Source: JADCCX01 sp031373545
Lineage (GTDB): Bacteria; Pseudomonadota; Alphaproteobacteria; Rhizobiales; Beijerinckiaceae
Assembly (NCBI GenBank): GCA_031373545.1
Contig: JANMMT010000010.1
Location: 14,862-78,861 of the forward strand
Reading direction: 5' to 3'
DNA: 64,000 bases
Shown one piece after another: positions 62,285 to 64,000 of the stretch. Under the pieces are notes generated by a model, which saw only the letters and a program-made list of their open reading frames with translations, was not told the DNA's origin and did no database searches. The translations under genes were made by a program, and so were the position numbers. Each line of letters starts with the position of its first letter. Position 1 is the stretch's first letter.

Positions 62285-62290
62285 CCGCAT

Positions 62291-62465
62291 TTATTGTCCT
62301 TGAACGGAGAGCTCCAGTTGAGGGACAGACCTGATCTGCAGGTGACCACCACACCTGCGGATGGCCGGGGCCCCGTGAAGCGGCGCTCTTCAAGCCACCT
62401 GAATACTTTGTCCCCAAGACACCGGCCGGATGGGCCGCTGCGCACGGGGCCCCGGCTTCTTTCAT
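62291..62465 (+). ncRNA. Candidate small RNA with a long GC-rich rod structure
   Basis: From the proposed start near 62291 the transcript would contain three hairpins. GTCCT and AGGGAC enclose the first. GCAGGTG and CACCTGC (around 62337-62357) form a perfect 7-bp stem. GCCGGGGCCCCGTG (62364-62377) pairs perfectly over 14 bp with CACGGGGCCCCGGC (62443-62456). Inside the last stem AGCGGC (62379-62384) pairs with GCCGCT (62434-62439). The final stem is followed by TTCTTTC, a weak terminator tail. Size and rod shape recall 6S-like RNAs, but I cannot match a known family. The 3' end is about 50 bp from the stop of the convergent GNAT gene. Confidence 0.45.
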
Positions 62466-62511
62466 GCGCACAGTCCTTCCGGCGTCAGCGCGGAAGTCAT
62501 TCGGCGTGGGA

Positions 62512-63024
62512 TCAACCCGCCTGCCAGCCAAAGGCCAGCCGCTCGCAGGATTTGGCCCCGAAGCTCTCATGGGCGCGGCCCACCATCAGCCCGCCAAGTT
62601 GCTCGTAGAAGCGCAAGGCCCGCTCGTTGTCCGCCAGCGACCACACCACGACCGAGCCCATGCCGTGGCTGTTCAGCTCCCGTTGCGCGGTGCGAAACAA
62701 CCGGCTGCCAAAGCCGAGGCCCTGATACTCCGGCTTGAGGTAGAGCTCGAAGATTTCGCCCCGGTAGGGCAGGGACATCGCACGGTTGCGGCCATAACTG
62801 GCATAACCCACCACCTCGCCCGCCATGTCCAGCACCAGAATGCGGCTGCCGCGTGCAATGGCATGTGCCCACCAGCGGGCACCCCGCCGTTCCACCATGC
62901 GTTCCAGATCCTGCCCGGGTATGATACCGCGGTAAGCCTCGCGCCAGGCCGCATCATGCACACCCGCCACGCCTTCGGCGTCGCGGGTTTCAGCCATGCG
63001 GATCTTGTTGGTGCGGATGCTCAT
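62512..63024 (-). CDS. GNAT-family N-acetyltransferase
   Basis: The 170-residue protein has the GNAT acetyl-CoA motif LYLKPEYQGLGFGSRLF near residue 94, preceded by the beta-strand block VLDMAGEVVGYASYG. It is followed by VVVWSLADNERALRFYEQLGG. The substrate, small molecule or protein, cannot be told. It is transcribed on the minus strand, 39 bp downstream of rsmD, so it may share that operon. Confidence 0.87.
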   Translation of the reverse strand: MSIRTNKIRMAETRDAEGVAGVHDAAWREAYRGIIPGQDLERMVERRGARWWAHAIARGSRILVLDMAGEVVGYASYGRNRAMSLPYRGEIFELYLKPEYQGLGFGSRLFRTAQRELNSHGMGSVVVWSLADNERALRFYEQLGGLMVGRAHESFGAKSCERLAFGWQAG

Positions 63025-63063
63025 GGCCCAAATCTTAAGGCGCGTTAACCCTGTTTCACAAGC

Positions 63064-63630
63064 CTAAAATCGCCCGATCAAGGTTTGTCCCTCACCTGTG
63101 ATGCGCTGGTCCAGCAAGGTGAGCGGCGCGGGCAATGCGATCTCCAGCCCGGCGCGCTCTTCCAGCACCACCACGGCACCCTGGGCCAGCCAACCGCCCG
63201 CGAGGGCCGATTGCAGGGCCAGTGCGCCCAGCCCCTTGCCGTAAGGCGGATCGCAGAAGACAAGGCTGAAGGGCTCGAATGGCTGAACGACACCCAGTTT
63301 TGTGGCGTCCCGGCGCAAGATACGCGTCACGCCCCCAAGGCCAAGTGCTTCCACATTGCCGCGCTGCAGGCCGCGGGCCTCGGTGCCCTCATCCACCATC
63401 ACGCCGTAGCTGGCCCCACGCGACAGCGCCTCGATGGCGAGCGCACCCGTGCCGGCAAACAGATCGAGCACGCGCGCGCCGGCGATGGCATCTTCCACAC
63501 CGTGTTTGCCAAGGCCGTGGGCGAGCACATTGAAGAGTGATTCGCGCAGGCGATCCGAAGAGGGGCGCAGCCCCTCGCCGCTGGGTCCGAGCAGCGCGCG
63601 TCCGCGCAACCGTCCCGCGATCACGCGCAT
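63064..63630 (-). CDS. rsmD: 16S rRNA (guanine966-N2)-methyltransferase
   Basis: RsmD methylates G966 of 16S rRNA. The 188-residue protein has the family start MRVIAGRLRGRALLGPSGEGLRPSSDRLRESLFNVL. The SAM motif VLDLFAGTGALAIEALSRGA lies near residue 53 and the catalytic VFCDPPYGKGLGALAL near 125. It starts 3 bp after the stop of the upstream gene, in the conserved order pseudouridine synthase then rsmD. Confidence 0.95.
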   Translation of the reverse strand: MRVIAGRLRGRALLGPSGEGLRPSSDRLRESLFNVLAHGLGKHGVEDAIAGARVLDLFAGTGALAIEALSRGASYGVMVDEGTEARGLQRGNVEALGLGGVTRILRRDATKLGVVQPFEPFSLVFCDPPYGKGLGALALQSALAGGWLAQGAVVVLEERAGLEIALPAPLTLLDQRITGEGQTLIGRF

Positions 63631-63633
63631 GGA

Positions 63634-64000
63634 TTATCTGTCCCGGCGCGGCGGGCGGCTACCCGGGCCTTTTGGACCGGAGCGATTCGGCCCTGACCCT
63701 TTGGGACCATTGCGGCTTGGGCCTGACCGGTCCGGCCTGCCAGCGCCTTGTGGCGGGCGGCCGTCCCGGCGCGGCGGGCGATCACCTGTGGGCGCACGTG
63801 GGGACCTGTCAGAAAACTCCCGGCGCGGCGGGCGATCCCCCGTGGGCGCACGTGAAGGCCTGTCAGAAAACTCCCGGCGCGGCGGGCGGTCACCTGTGGG
63901 CGCACGTGGGGACCTGTCAGAGAACTCCCGGCGGGGCGGGCGATCCCCTTGCTGGGTGCGCGGGGTACACTCTCGGGGTTTGCACTCCCCACGCGGCGTG
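63634..64000 (-). CDS. rluB: C-terminal tail of a probable RluB-type pseudouridine synthase (partial)
   Basis: Only the end of the gene lies in the window: about 121 codons in the frame ending at the TAA at 63634-63636. All of it is a basic, Pro/Arg/Gly-rich, probably disordered tail (GRPDRSGPSRNGPKGSG, then GPGSRPPRRDR). It contains three 18-residue repeats (REFSDRSPRAPTGDRPPR and close variants). Alphaproteobacterial RluB proteins often carry such tails and precede rsmD, so the identity comes mainly from context. The catalytic domain is outside the window. An alternative frame over the same bases (63621-63992) is a shadow. Confidence 0.6.
   Translation of the reverse strand, partial: TPRGECKPRECTPRTQQGDRPPRREFSDRSPRAPTGDRPPRREFSDRPSRAPTGDRPPRREFSDRSPRAPTGDRPPRRDGRPPQGAGRPDRSGPSRNGPKGSGPNRSGPKGPGSRPPRRDR
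63765..63926 (-). repeat. Three tandem 54-bp repeats within the RluB-like tail
   Basis: Units at 63765-63818, 63819-63872 and 63873-63926 are nearly identical, and a fourth partial unit follows to about 63950. Each encodes an 18-residue, Arg/Pro-rich unit in the frame of the preceding feature. The length is a multiple of three, so copy-number change would keep the frame. Confidence 0.85.

Noticed and set aside
63621..63992. Arg/Ala-rich frame over the RluB-like tail
   Set aside because: It overlaps the rsmD start. The frame that ends at 63634 gives a regular repeat protein and the normal spacing to rsmD.

Overview
The window looks like chromosomal DNA from a high-GC alphaproteobacterium of the Hyphomicrobiales (Rhizobiales). 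Three gene blocks point there: miaB-phoH-ybeY-corC-lnt-phrR-metK-trmB, the mdh-sucC-sucD-sucA-sucB-lpd TCA block, and an acpXL-type cluster for the very-long-chain acyl group of lipid A. The genus cannot be named from the sequence alone. No rRNA, tRNA, prophage, integrase, CRISPR array or complete insertion sequence was seen.

Layout. 0-4 kb: 5' part of gyrB, a Hyphomicrobiales-type palindromic repeat, a small exported protein, and a secreted AlgE-type mannuronan C5-epimerase with RTX repeats. 4-13.4 kb: an aminotransferase, then the long minus-strand housekeeping operon. 13.4-17 kb: folD, then yebC-ruvC-ruvA, with a DMT exporter where ruvB would be expected. 17-21.9 kb: envelope genes (MscS channel, CAP lipoprotein, cytochrome b561, YceI). 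21.9-25 kb: a tightly overlapped minus-strand operon of a LysE exporter, an enamidase-like amidohydrolase and two DUF1185 paralogues. 25-28.4 kb: gshA and a three-gene set of exported or membrane proteins.

28.5-30.5 kb is accessory DNA: a Phd/VapC-type toxin-antitoxin pair, short repeats, a lower-GC orphan gene, and a DUF559 nuclease gene bracketed by inverted copies of a GC-rich palindromic repeat. A second copy of the last codons of acs lies on its far side. 30.5-38.2 kb: acs, a first TRAP transporter, zapE and a TetR regulator. 38.5-49.1 kb: the TCA operon. It is interrupted between sucC and sucD by a second toxin-antitoxin pair plus a small membrane ORF, between sucD and sucA by a retropepsin-like gene with an altered active site, and between sucB and lpd by paired repeats plus a small lipoprotein. 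49-54.7 kb: panB and mostly envelope or unknown genes. 54.9-58.1 kb: a second TRAP transporter. 58.1-62.2 kb: the acpXL cluster behind a clear promoter. 62.2-64 kb: a candidate small RNA, a GNAT acetyltransferase, rsmD, and the repetitive C-terminal tail of what is probably an rluB-type pseudouridine synthase.

Central metabolism and translation or RNA maintenance dominate. The accessory insertions are small and sit between genes of conserved operons. The strongest leads are the DUF559-repeat unit at the acs 3' end, the insertions in the TCA operon, the AlgE-like epimerase, the DUF1185/amidohydrolase operon and the candidate RNA after the acpXL cluster.
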